A stretch of DNA of 64,000 nt from VAZQ01 sp963758945 (GTDB lineage Bacteria; Pseudomonadota; Alphaproteobacteria; Rhizobiales; Xanthobacteraceae): the NCBI GenBank assembly GCA_963758945.1, contig CAVWXY010000006.1, positions 1,302,001 through 1,366,000 of the forward strand. The letters run 5' to 3'. Shown here one piece after another: positions 7,791-15,289 of this stretch. The translations under genes and the position numbers were made by a program. The notes under the pieces are model-generated. The model saw only the letters and a program-made list of their open reading frames with translations, was not told the origin of the DNA and did not search any database. Every line of letters starts with the position of its first letter. The stretch's first letter is position 1.

Positions 7791-8540
7791 CTATGACTGG
7801 TGCGGATCTCTCTCGCCCGCAATGCGGACGAAGGTCGCAACGATACGGGCGCCGGCGCGAAGGGTGCCTGACAGACTTCCCGCCACCTTCGAACTGCCGC
7901 CGCTGCGCCGCCGGTAGTCGACCGGGATCTCCAGAATGCGCAGCCCGGTCCGCGCGGCGCGCATCTGCATTTCGAGGTTCCAGCCATAGCTGCGCTCGCG
8001 CATGCCGAGCGTGAGCAGGACGTCGCGTCGGATCGCACGCAAGGCGCACATATCGGTGTAGCGCACGCCGTAAAGAAGACGCATGACCCAGCCGGCCAGG
8101 AGACCTGCCGCGAGCTGATGCCAGGCGATGCTTCCGGGCTCGCGTTTGCCGCGCGCCCGCGAACCGATGACGAAATCGTAGCGCCCGGACCGGATCGGCG
8201 CGACCAGCGCGGCGATGGCCTGCGGATCGTCCGCGCCGTCGCCGTCCATGAACACCACGATATCGGCGCCCGCGGCCGCCACGGTCGCGGCGAGGCAGGC
8301 GCGGCCGTAGCCGCGCCCAGCAGCGATGACCTCTGCGCCGGCGGCTTGGGCGCGCGCCACGGTGCCATCCCGACTGCCGCCGTCCGCCACGATGATGCGG
8401 GCCGCCAACGGGCGCGGGATGCGGCGCACGACATCTCCGATCGACTGCTCCTCGTCGAGCGTGGGTATGACCACCACGATCTCGCCGGCTGCGGCTCCGG
8501 CCGGCGCACCGTGAGGGCTCCGCAGCGCCGCCCCGCTCAT
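7791..8540 (-). CDS. Glycosyltransferase family 2
   Basis: A 249-aa GT-A fold glycosyltransferase resembling dolichyl-phosphate mannose synthase and undecaprenyl-phosphate sugar transferases: VVVIPTLDEEQSIGDVV at the start, ADGGSRDGT, the metal-binding FMDGDGADDP and the YTDMCALRAIRRD segment. There are no C-terminal membrane helices. I use the ATG at 8540, three bases before the stop of the radical SAM gene; the open frame before it only overlaps that gene. It is the last gene of a four-gene operon and probably transfers a sugar to a polyprenyl carrier or a small acceptor. Confidence 0.87.
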   Translation of the reverse strand: MSGAALRSPHGAPAGAAAGEIVVVIPTLDEEQSIGDVVRRIPRPLAARIIVADGGSRDGTVARAQAAGAEVIAAGRGYGRACLAATVAAAGADIVVFMDGDGADDPQAIAALVAPIRSGRYDFVIGSRARGKREPGSIAWHQLAAGLLAGWVMRLLYGVRYTDMCALRAIRRDVLLTLGMRERSYGWNLEMQMRAARTGLRILEIPVDYRRRSGGSSKVAGSLSGTLRAGARIVATFVRIAGERDPHQS

Positions 8541-8541
8541 G

Positions 8542-9612
8542 CTAGAGGCTCCAGCGCAGGCCGCAGCTTGCGCAGGCCGAGGGCGGCTCGTCCGAAAGGA
8601 GCGCCTCCCGGAACGAGCGGTAAGCCGCGCCGTTCCAGATCTCATGCAGCGTCTGCTGGGTGGCGTCACCCAAGGTGTAGTGCTCGTAGCCGCGTTGCGA
8701 GAACGGCGCGATGCAGCAAGGGAGCGCGCGTCCGTTGGCGGTGAAATACATCACCGTCCAGGGTCGGCGGCACAGCGTCCAGGGCGAGCCGCCGTCGTGG
8801 CGTTCGAGGCTCACGCCCGGCTCCGATGCGGCGCCGGAGGCGCTGAAGCTGATGCCGTGGGCGCGCGCAAGCTCTGTGGCGGCGTCGAGATGGGCCTTCT
8901 CTTCGCGCGTCATTTGGTCGTACAGCGCCTGGTCGGGGCGGGCGAGCCCGATTGCATCGCTGTCGAAAAACACCAGGCGCTGCAGGTAGACCTCGCGCAC
9001 GCCGATCTCGGCGGCCACCTCCACGAAGGCCGGCAGCTCGGCGATCGTCTCCTTCAGTCCCGTGAGCCAGGCCGAAACCCGGGGCCGATCCTTGCCTTCG
9101 CGCTCCTGCAGGTTGCGGAAGGCACGGACGTTCTTCAGGATACGGCCGAAATAGTCCTTGCCGCGAATGGCCAAATAGGATTTCGCATTCGCGGCGTCGA
9201 GCGATACGCGGAGCTCGTCGAGGCCGGCTTCGATCAGCGCCCGGCCGTTCTTCTCGTTGAGAACGGTGCCGTTGGTGTTGAACAGCACGTAGGTGCCGCG
9301 CTCCTTGAGATAGCGCACCATTCTCGGCAGGCTCTTCACCAGCATCGGTTCGCCGACTCCGTGCAAGACGGCGCGCTTGAGATCCGGAATCTGATCGACG
9401 ATCGAGGTGAACAGCTCCCAGCTCATGTCGGCGGGAGGCTCGAGCTCCTCGTAGGTACGCGGACAGGTCGTGCACAGAAGGTTGCAGCGGTTGGTGGTCT
9501 CGAGATAGACGCAGACCGGCCGGCGCGCCGCGCGCTCGCTGCGCTGCTCGCCCGCGCTCTCGAAATAGCGTCGAGGATCGACCTTGTCCTCAGGCGGCGA
9601 CTGCATCGGCAT
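8542..9612 (-). CDS. Radical SAM protein with SPASM-type C-terminus
   Basis: A 356-aa radical SAM enzyme. The [4Fe-4S]-SAM motif is CNLLCTTC (about residues 43-50) in VYLETTNRCNLLCTTCP, followed by GVGEPML and FNTNGTVLN. The C-terminal third holds further cysteines (CRRPW, LPCCIAPF, CASCGLRW) arranged like a SPASM auxiliary cluster. It lies between a membrane glycosyltransferase, which it overlaps by 23 bases, and a GT2 gene. SPASM enzymes modify peptides or, less often, sugars and lipids; with this context a sugar or lipid modification is more likely than peptide maturation, but this is inference. Confidence 0.85.
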   Translation of the reverse strand: MPMQSPPEDKVDPRRYFESAGEQRSERAARRPVCVYLETTNRCNLLCTTCPRTYEELEPPADMSWELFTSIVDQIPDLKRAVLHGVGEPMLVKSLPRMVRYLKERGTYVLFNTNGTVLNEKNGRALIEAGLDELRVSLDAANAKSYLAIRGKDYFGRILKNVRAFRNLQEREGKDRPRVSAWLTGLKETIAELPAFVEVAAEIGVREVYLQRLVFFDSDAIGLARPDQALYDQMTREEKAHLDAATELARAHGISFSASGAASEPGVSLERHDGGSPWTLCRRPWTVMYFTANGRALPCCIAPFSQRGYEHYTLGDATQQTLHEIWNGAAYRSFREALLSDEPPSACASCGLRWSL

Positions 9613-10912
9613 GACGCTCCTCCAGCCTGCGTCGGCCGCGAACGGCGAACTCGGCGATCAGAATGAGAATGCTGGGGCCGTAGATCGGCAGTGCGTCCCA
9701 GAGTGTGGGCGGCCAGTGCCCGAGATAGAGGAAGCTGCAGGCGCAGGTGAGATAGATGATGCCGATCAGCGGGTAGAAGCACACGAACGGCACCAGCCAC
9801 GCGAAATACCAAGGGTAGTGCGGCGAGACCAGGAAGGTGAAGGTGACGGCAAGCAGCATGGCGCCCGCGAGGCCGGCGCCCGGCCGGTCGCGCATGATGA
9901 CGAAGAGGGCGAGTGCCGCCATGATCGCCGCCGCCGCTGCGAGATAGACTGCAAATGCCTGCTGCGGCAGCGGGACGATCGCACCGAGGAGTTGCCACAG
10001 GAAAACGCCCGAGCCTTCGTCGAGGCCTTCCTCGTAGACGTAGCGGCGTAGGAATCCCAGCACCTTTGCGCCGGCGCCGATATAGGGGAGATAGAGAACG
10101 GCAACGGTCGCGAGGAAAGCGGCCGGGAAGCGCCAGTCCCAGCGCCGGTAGAGCGCGGGACCCGTCACCACCGGGAAATACTTGACGAGCACGCCGGCGC
10201 CGAGCGCAACGCCGGCAAGGAGCGGCGAGCGCCGTTCCGTGGCCAGCAAGGCCAGCAGGAGAAAGGCGATGGCGACGATATCGACATGGCCGCTGCGTGC
10301 GAACTCCCACAGCGGCAACGGATGCCAAGCGTAGAGCAGGATGCGCGAGCGCGGCAGGCCCCGCGCCGCGAGCAATAGCAGGATGATCCAGACCGCCAGC
10401 GCTTCGAACGCCACCATGGCCGCCTTCATGGCGATCGTGGCTTCCGATATCCGGGTGACGAGGTAGAAGACGATCTGGGAGGTCGGCGGATAGATCGTCG
10501 GGGCGTAGTCGGCGCGATTGATATGCGGATAGATCGCGCCGTCGCGCAGGGCAGCGAGCGTGGCGTCCGCCGGCACATGGAGGTAGGGATTGATGCCGGC
10601 GCCCTGCACGCGGCCATCCCAGACGTAGCGGAAGATGTCGGTCGAGACCGGCGTGCCCGGAAGGAGAAGGCAGCGCATGGCCAGGCCGACGAGGAGGATG
10701 GTCGCGAGGGCGCGTCCGCCGACAGCGCCATCCGGCTCCCCCCTGATGACGAGCCATGCCGCGACGGCATAAGGCACGGATTGCAGCAGCATGAAGACCC
10801 CCACGCGCGGGTCGTCCGGCTGCGTGACCGCAATTGCGCCCGCGAGCGAGAGCGCCAGCAGGCAGGCCGCAAGTCCCAGCAGCGGCCAGTCGAGCCCTGT
10901 GATCCGCTTCAC
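9590..10912 (-). CDS. Multi-spanning glycosyltransferase (GT87/GT-C type)
   Basis: A ~440-aa polytopic membrane protein with about ten hydrophobic helices and the loop motifs of GT-C transferases: STDIFRYVWDGRVQGAGINPY near residue 90, YPPTSQIVFYL, and LVSPHYPWYFAWLVPF late. These enzymes use polyprenyl-phosphate sugars on the outer face of the membrane. The GTG start at 10912 overlaps the TGA of the upstream DUF2064 gene; the earlier open frame is only that gene's complement. Acceptor unknown. Confidence 0.83.
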   Translation of the reverse strand: MKRITGLDWPLLGLAACLLALSLAGAIAVTQPDDPRVGVFMLLQSVPYAVAAWLVIRGEPDGAVGGRALATILLVGLAMRCLLLPGTPVSTDIFRYVWDGRVQGAGINPYLHVPADATLAALRDGAIYPHINRADYAPTIYPPTSQIVFYLVTRISEATIAMKAAMVAFEALAVWIILLLLAARGLPRSRILLYAWHPLPLWEFARSGHVDIVAIAFLLLALLATERRSPLLAGVALGAGVLVKYFPVVTGPALYRRWDWRFPAAFLATVAVLYLPYIGAGAKVLGFLRRYVYEEGLDEGSGVFLWQLLGAIVPLPQQAFAVYLAAAAAIMAALALFVIMRDRPGAGLAGAMLLAVTFTFLVSPHYPWYFAWLVPFVCFYPLIGIIYLTCACSFLYLGHWPPTLWDALPIYGPSILILIAEFAVRGRRRLEERHADAVAA

Positions 10913-11748
10913 TCCGCAGCCCTCCGGAATTCGGCGCAGGCGAGACGGTCCTTGAAGTCCGAATTTTCCAGCAGCGATTGCATCAGCGCGCGTGCATGCC
11001 GCGCCGCATTGGGGCAAAGGTTCGGCGCGAAGGAACGGTCCTCGAACAGCTCAGACTGCAGCATGTTCAACGCCCAGACGTCATCGACGTCGTACCACTT
11101 CGGCAGGATGTGCACCGGCAGGCCCAGTTCGGCGGCGCGCTCCAGCGTTTGTCGCGCCACGTGCTCGGTGCTCCAGGCGATATCCTGGAACAGAGGGCGA
11201 TGCATGGCCTTCACGCCGAGCAGGTAGTAGCCGCCGTCATCCGCGGGTCCGAGCACGACGCGGTCGCCGGGCCGTGCAAGCGTCTCGGCGGTCTCGACCA
11301 GGAGCGCCGTCGGCAGCGTCGGGCTGTCGGAATTGAGAACCACGGCGCCGGTGTGACCGCGCTGCAAGAGCTGCGCGATCGCGCACGCGAGGCAGTCGCC
11401 GAAATTCGGGTACCAGGCGTCGATCAGCCCGATCTCGCCCGGCAGATGCTCCTGAAAGAAGCTCAGCGCGTGGGGCGGGCCGAACGCCATATAGGCCGCG
11501 ATGGAGGCCCGCGCGGAGGCGGCGAGCATGTTGTCGCCCGCATCGCGCAGGAACGCGGTGTTGCATTGGGCCGCTTCTTCCCAGGTCAGCGGAGGAACCA
11601 AGCGCGTCTTGCTGCGCCCGGGCATGGATGCCTTGGCCATGACGGCGATGCCGCAGGTGGGGATCGAGACGCTCTCGCTACCAGGGCCTGCAGCCCGCAT
11701 GACCATGCCTCCCGACTCGCCGTTCATGCGCATTTCACGCGGTGGCAT
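10909..11748 (-). CDS. DUF2064 / TIGR04282-type glycosyltransferase-like protein
   Basis: A 279-aa nucleotidyl/glycosyltransferase-like protein: CGIAVMAKASMPGRSKTRLVPPLT at the beginning of the domain (~residue 32), VVLNSDSPTLPTALL, and the GPADDGGYYLLGVK loop are diagnostic of the DUF2064 family, related to the cofC/MobA-like fold. It is first in an operon with a GT87-type membrane enzyme, a radical SAM/SPASM protein and a GT2. The first ~30 residues are weakly conserved and several ATG codons (residues 1, 7, 15, 17) could be the real start. Confidence 0.85.
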   Translation of the reverse strand: MPPREMRMNGESGGMVMRAAGPGSESVSIPTCGIAVMAKASMPGRSKTRLVPPLTWEEAAQCNTAFLRDAGDNMLAASARASIAAYMAFGPPHALSFFQEHLPGEIGLIDAWYPNFGDCLACAIAQLLQRGHTGAVVLNSDSPTLPTALLVETAETLARPGDRVVLGPADDGGYYLLGVKAMHRPLFQDIAWSTEHVARQTLERAAELGLPVHILPKWYDVDDVWALNMLQSELFEDRSFAPNLCPNAARHARALMQSLLENSDFKDRLACAEFRRAAE

Positions 11749-11999
11749 ATGAGAAAGCGTTTCATGCCGCGTGGCCAGCCTTCAGTTGCCGGCGAAGAGC
11801 GGAAGCGGCATTGCGCTCACGAACTCGTGAACGCGGGTTCCTGCCGATAGTTCCGTCGCTTACAGGTGTCCGGGGACGGCCATCGAGAAGCAGAATGACG
11901 CCGGCTTCAAATCTTGCTGCGAGAACCGCGCGCGGGGCCGCATTCCGGGCGCCGTTCGAGAGGACATGCCTCGCGCGGTCAACGGGTCGGTGGAAATCA

Positions 12000-12170
12000 C
12001 GGAGCCGACGCGCGACGGCCCGGTATCGGGCGGTATCCGCCGCCTTGGCTCCGCCTGGGCCGGCCCGAACGCTGTGACGTTTCGAGGTGGAGGCCCACGG
12101 CGGCCGGGAGATTGCGTAGGTCGTGGGCGATGTGGGCCGCGGCCGGATAGCGGATCGACGAACGGCTCCC
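12000..12170 (-). pseudogene. Histidine-kinase remnant (HisKA-type H-box)
   Basis: Read on the minus strand from about 12155, one frame encodes AAAHIAHDLRN followed by AAVGLHLET, a clear dimerisation/phosphoacceptor helix of a histidine kinase with the H-box His. Near 12070 the similarity continues in a different frame with AGPGGAKAAD, the usual next segment of such kinases. No start codon, ATP-binding domain or continuous frame is present. This is therefore a fragment with at least one frameshift, lying antisense to the 5' part of the LysR remnant. Seen directly: the motif and the frame change; family assignment by memory. Confidence 0.6.
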
Positions 12171-12680
12171 ACTGCCTGTCGTTCTTCCGCGAGCAATTCA
12201 TCATCGTGGTGGGCTTGCAGCATCGGCTGGGTGGTGGGCTTGCAGCATCGGCTGGCCGCGAACAATGCGGTGCGCGTGAGCCATCTCAACGGCGAGCGCT
12301 ACCTCAATCGTATCAACTGCGAGCAGGTCAATCTGGCGCGCGACATTTTTGCCCGCCACGGCACGAAGGTCGAAAGAGTCTATCGCAGCGACCGCGACGA
12401 CTGGATCCTCGCCATGGTCGCAGCCGGCTTGGGATTCGGATTCATGCCGCAATATTCGATCTCGGAACGCCCGGACATCGTGGTGCGGCCGTTGATCGAG
12501 CCAGAGTTCTGGCGCGAGGTAAGCCTCGTCACCGTGCGCGGGCGACCGCATTCACCCGCGATCGGCGCGCTCGTGCGCGAGGCCATGCGCACGCAATGGT
12601 ACGGCGCTCCCGCGCTGGCCGTGCAGCAGAGCCGCGCGCGCAAGGCCGGCCAAATGGCATTGGCCCCTGCAAGGAATTGA
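12150..12680 (+). pseudogene. LysR-family regulator remnant, broken by a 25-bp duplication
   Basis: Only the C-terminal half of the effector-binding domain remains. In one frame the sequence reads FFREQFIIVVGLQHRL, then a perfect 25-bp tandem duplication (12206-12255) shifts the frame, and the domain continues with AANNAVRVSHLNGERYLNR, VERVYRSDRDDWILAMVAAG and GFGFMPQYSI, as in LysR regulators. Removing one repeat copy restores a continuous frame across the junction. No helix-turn-helix region is found upstream, where a histidine-kinase fragment lies on the other strand. The gene is dead both by truncation and by the duplication. Confidence 0.8.
12206..12255. repeat. Perfect 25-bp tandem duplication in the LysR remnant
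   Basis: Bases 12206-12230 and 12231-12255 are identical; the unit begins GTGGTGGGCTTG and ends CATCGGCTGG. The length is not a multiple of three, so it causes a +1 frameshift. Confidence 0.95.
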
Positions 12681-12861
12681 GGCTTTCCGGGCTCCGTTCG
12701 ATCAATGGCTCGACGGGACGCCAGGCCGATACAACTTAAGATTGTTAACAGTCTCGCGCTCTCCCGTTTCTGTTCATCGCCGGGTCAGATTGGACCCGGT
12801 AAGGTCGCCGCCCGCCTCCCGTCTCAGGCCAAGTACCAATGCGTTGCTCCGCGAGTGCCCC

Positions 12862-14247
12862 ATGACCGAGACGGCGATTGCTTCGCGCGGGCAAGGGTCG
12901 CTTCGTACCTCCTATCTGGCGGCGACGCTGGTGTGCCTCGTGGCGCTGCTCGCGCCGGCGGCGTGGAACCGCTATCCACTGCTCCAATACGACACCGGCG
13001 GCTACCTCGCCCGCTGGTACGAGGGTTATCTGGTGCCGAGCCGTTCCACGGTCTTCGGGCTGTTTCTCCACGTCGGTGAGGGCCTTCATTTCTGGCCGGA
13101 ACTCCTCCTGCAGGCCGGATGCACGGTCTGGGTGATCTGGCTGGTGCTGCGGGTGTTCGGGCTAGGCACTGGGCCATGGCGGCTCACCATCGTCGTCGCC
13201 GGACTTTCGCTGGTCACGGCATTGCCGTTCCTGAGCAGCATGCTGCTGACCGACATCTTTGCCGGGCTCGCCGTGCTCGCGCTCCATCTGCTGGTCTTTC
13301 ATCGCGCCGATCTCGGGCGCGCGGAGCGCTTCGGGCTTTTCCTGCTCATCGCCTTTGCCGCGGCGTCGCATAGTGCGACGCTCGCCGTTCTGCTCGCCGT
13401 CTCCGTCGCTTTCATCCCCCTGTTGCTGTGGTCGAGCGCACCCCTGATCAGGCTACTCCCCGCCGGTGGCGCCATTGTCGCCGGCGCGGCCATGCTCTTC
13501 GCCGCAAACTTCGCATTGTCGGGGCAACTCGCCTGGACGCCGGGCGGCTTCGGGATTGCGTTCGGCCGCATGCTGCAGGACGGCATCGTCAAACGCTATC
13601 TCGACGAGCATTGCCCGGATGCGCGGCTGAAGCTCTGCCCGTATCGGAAGGAACTGCCGCGAACCGCCGACGACTTCCTCTGGAGCTACGGCGTCTTCAA
13701 CGAGCTTGGCCAATTCGACGGGCTCGGGGAGGAAATGCGCTTCATCGTCCTGCGCAGCATGCAAGAGTATCCTTTGCAGCAGATCGAAACCGCGCTGGCG
13801 GCGACGGCGAGCCAGCTCGGCATGGTTGCGACCGGACACGGAATAAACAATGAGATCTGGCACACCTACGGGATCATCAAGCGCTTCATCCCCGGGGAGG
13901 TGCCGGCCATGCAGAGAGCCCGGCAGCAGCAGGGCGGCTTGCGCTTCGATCTGATCAACCTGGTGCACGTGCCGATCGCGCTCGGCTCGATCCTACTCGC
14001 GCTCGTGCTCCTTGCGACTGCGTCGGCTCGCGGCCGCTGGGACGACCCGGCGCGCCTCGCCGCCACGGTGACGGTTGCCCTGCTTGCCAACGCCTTCGTC
14101 TGCGGCGCGCTGTCGGGGCCGCACGATCGCTATGGCGCCCGCATCGCCTGGATTGCGACGCTCGCCGGTGCGATCGCCCTCCTGCAAGTCGTCACGTCGT
14201 TCGCGGCCGGGCGCGCAAAACGGCCGCGCGGCGCCATCGCGCCGTAG
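12862..14247 (+). CDS. Polytopic membrane protein, glycosyltransferase-like
   Basis: A 461-aa protein with about nine transmembrane segments. After the first helix it has WNRYPLLQYDTGGYLARWYE, an acidic, aromatic loop resembling the first periplasmic loop of GT-C/PMT-type glycosyltransferases, and a large soluble loop with LDEHCPDARLKLCPYRKELP between helices. I do not recognise a characterised family. The ATG at 12862 starts the protein just before its first helix; the open frame upstream is Arg/Pro-rich and lacks likeness to a membrane protein. No operon partner on this strand. Confidence 0.72.
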   Translation: MTETAIASRGQGSLRTSYLAATLVCLVALLAPAAWNRYPLLQYDTGGYLARWYEGYLVPSRSTVFGLFLHVGEGLHFWPELLLQAGCTVWVIWLVLRVFGLGTGPWRLTIVVAGLSLVTALPFLSSMLLTDIFAGLAVLALHLLVFHRADLGRAERFGLFLLIAFAAASHSATLAVLLAVSVAFIPLLLWSSAPLIRLLPAGGAIVAGAAMLFAANFALSGQLAWTPGGFGIAFGRMLQDGIVKRYLDEHCPDARLKLCPYRKELPRTADDFLWSYGVFNELGQFDGLGEEMRFIVLRSMQEYPLQQIETALAATASQLGMVATGHGINNEIWHTYGIIKRFIPGEVPAMQRARQQQGGLRFDLINLVHVPIALGSILLALVLLATASARGRWDDPARLAATVTVALLANAFVCGALSGPHDRYGARIAWIATLAGAIALLQVVTSFAAGRAKRPRGAIAP

Positions 14248-14260
14248 CGCGATCGGCGTT

Positions 14261-14611
14261 TCACCGTGCGGCTGCCGCCGTCGTGAGATCGGCCGGCGAG
14301 ATGAGCACGCCGAAGCGCTCGCACCAGATGATCACGCTTTGAGAGTTCTTCAGATCGACGCCGGCCGGGATCGGGTAGCGCTGACTGCCCTTGAACGCGC
14401 GCAAGCCGCCGAGGTCGACGAACATCAGGTCCTTCAGGTCCGACGACGAGCGGATCCCGGATTTGGGCGCCAGATAGACGTGGAACGCCGGCCCCGGGCC
14501 AACCTCGCAATCGGGCTCGAGAAAAACCGTGTGCTCGTAAACGCTGACCTTGCCCTTGCCGTGCCGTCGGAAGGCCCCGCCGGCGGCCGCGCGTGAGCTG
14601 GCCGCGCTCTC
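14261..14611 (-). pseudogene. DM13-domain fragment without a start codon
   Basis: The frame encodes a near-complete DM13 domain: GAFRRHGKGKVSVYEHTV, LEPDCEVGPGPAFHVYLAP, then LGGLRAFKGSQRYPIPAGVD and the hallmark SVIIWCERFGVLISPADL before a TGA at 14261-14263. DM13 proteins are exported and proposed to work in electron transfer through the conserved Cys. There is no ATG, GTG or TTG near the beginning; the frame runs back without a start into the stop codon of the SET-domain gene (14612-14614), in the same frame. A different frame just upstream reads TAVVRERGQLTRG, which looks like the normal start of the domain, so a frameshift is likely. Confidence 0.65.
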
Positions 14612-15064
14612 TCACGACCGCCGTCTTGCCCGGCGCCGCGGCCGGCGCGAGCGGACGCGCGACGTCTTCTTCCGGCAGGCCGCGCATTTGCAGCCCACCG
14701 CCTTGATGAAGGCGTCGAAATAATTGCGGCCGTAATGATACGTTATCTCGTCGCCGGGCTTGATTTTCTTGATCGCACGGATCTTGATCGCGTGCTTCAC
14801 GAAATAGACCTCCGCGTTCGGTCGGCACGAATGGTTGATATAACGGGCCCGGTTTCTGCGGCTGGAGCCATCGATCGTCCAACGCGAGTTGATCTCGAAA
14901 AGATATCGGGTATCGAGGTCGTCGGCGGTTTCGGTGCGGATCTTCCTGCCCGAATATCGAACAATGAATTGGCCCTTCTTGATCGGCACGCGAGTGAACA
15001 AGCCGAGCCCGGTCTTCGCTCGACCAATTCGAAGATGACGCGATGGTGACAATCTCGCAGGCAT
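14612..15064 (-). CDS. SET-domain protein (lysine methyltransferase-like)
   Basis: A 150-aa protein that is almost entirely a SET domain: GLGLFTRVPIKKGQFIVRY at the start, DLDTRYLFEINSRWTIDG, the catalytic RYINHSCRPNAE motif (NHSCxPN, SAM binding) and GDEITYHYGRNYFD at the end, followed by a post-SET-like CKCAACRKK. SET proteins methylate lysine in proteins. The basic tail RRPRRRARRR may bind nucleic acid. The ATG at 15064 gives the usual compact form; earlier in-frame ATGs would add an unlikely Pro/Arg stretch. Bacterial targets of such enzymes are mostly unknown. Confidence 0.85.
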   Translation of the reverse strand: MPARLSPSRHLRIGRAKTGLGLFTRVPIKKGQFIVRYSGRKIRTETADDLDTRYLFEINSRWTIDGSSRRNRARYINHSCRPNAEVYFVKHAIKIRAIKKIKPGDEITYHYGRNYFDAFIKAVGCKCAACRKKTSRVRSRRPRRRARRRS

Positions 15065-15289
15065 GGGGTTAGGGTGTGTTGCGGGAGGGTGGTGCCCGAT
15101 CGTGCGTCGGGGAGGGTTCAGTGTTGCAGTGCTCCGTGCTCGCTCGCGCCCCGAGTGCGGCGACGGTTGCAACCGACGAATGCGGGTTTGGTTCCGCGAC
15201 CGCGTGAGGACGCCGGCGTGACCGAGTGGACGATGGCGCGCCCGGGTCGGCTCTGATACGCACGCTCGCGCCCGGAGATAGCGCGTTCA

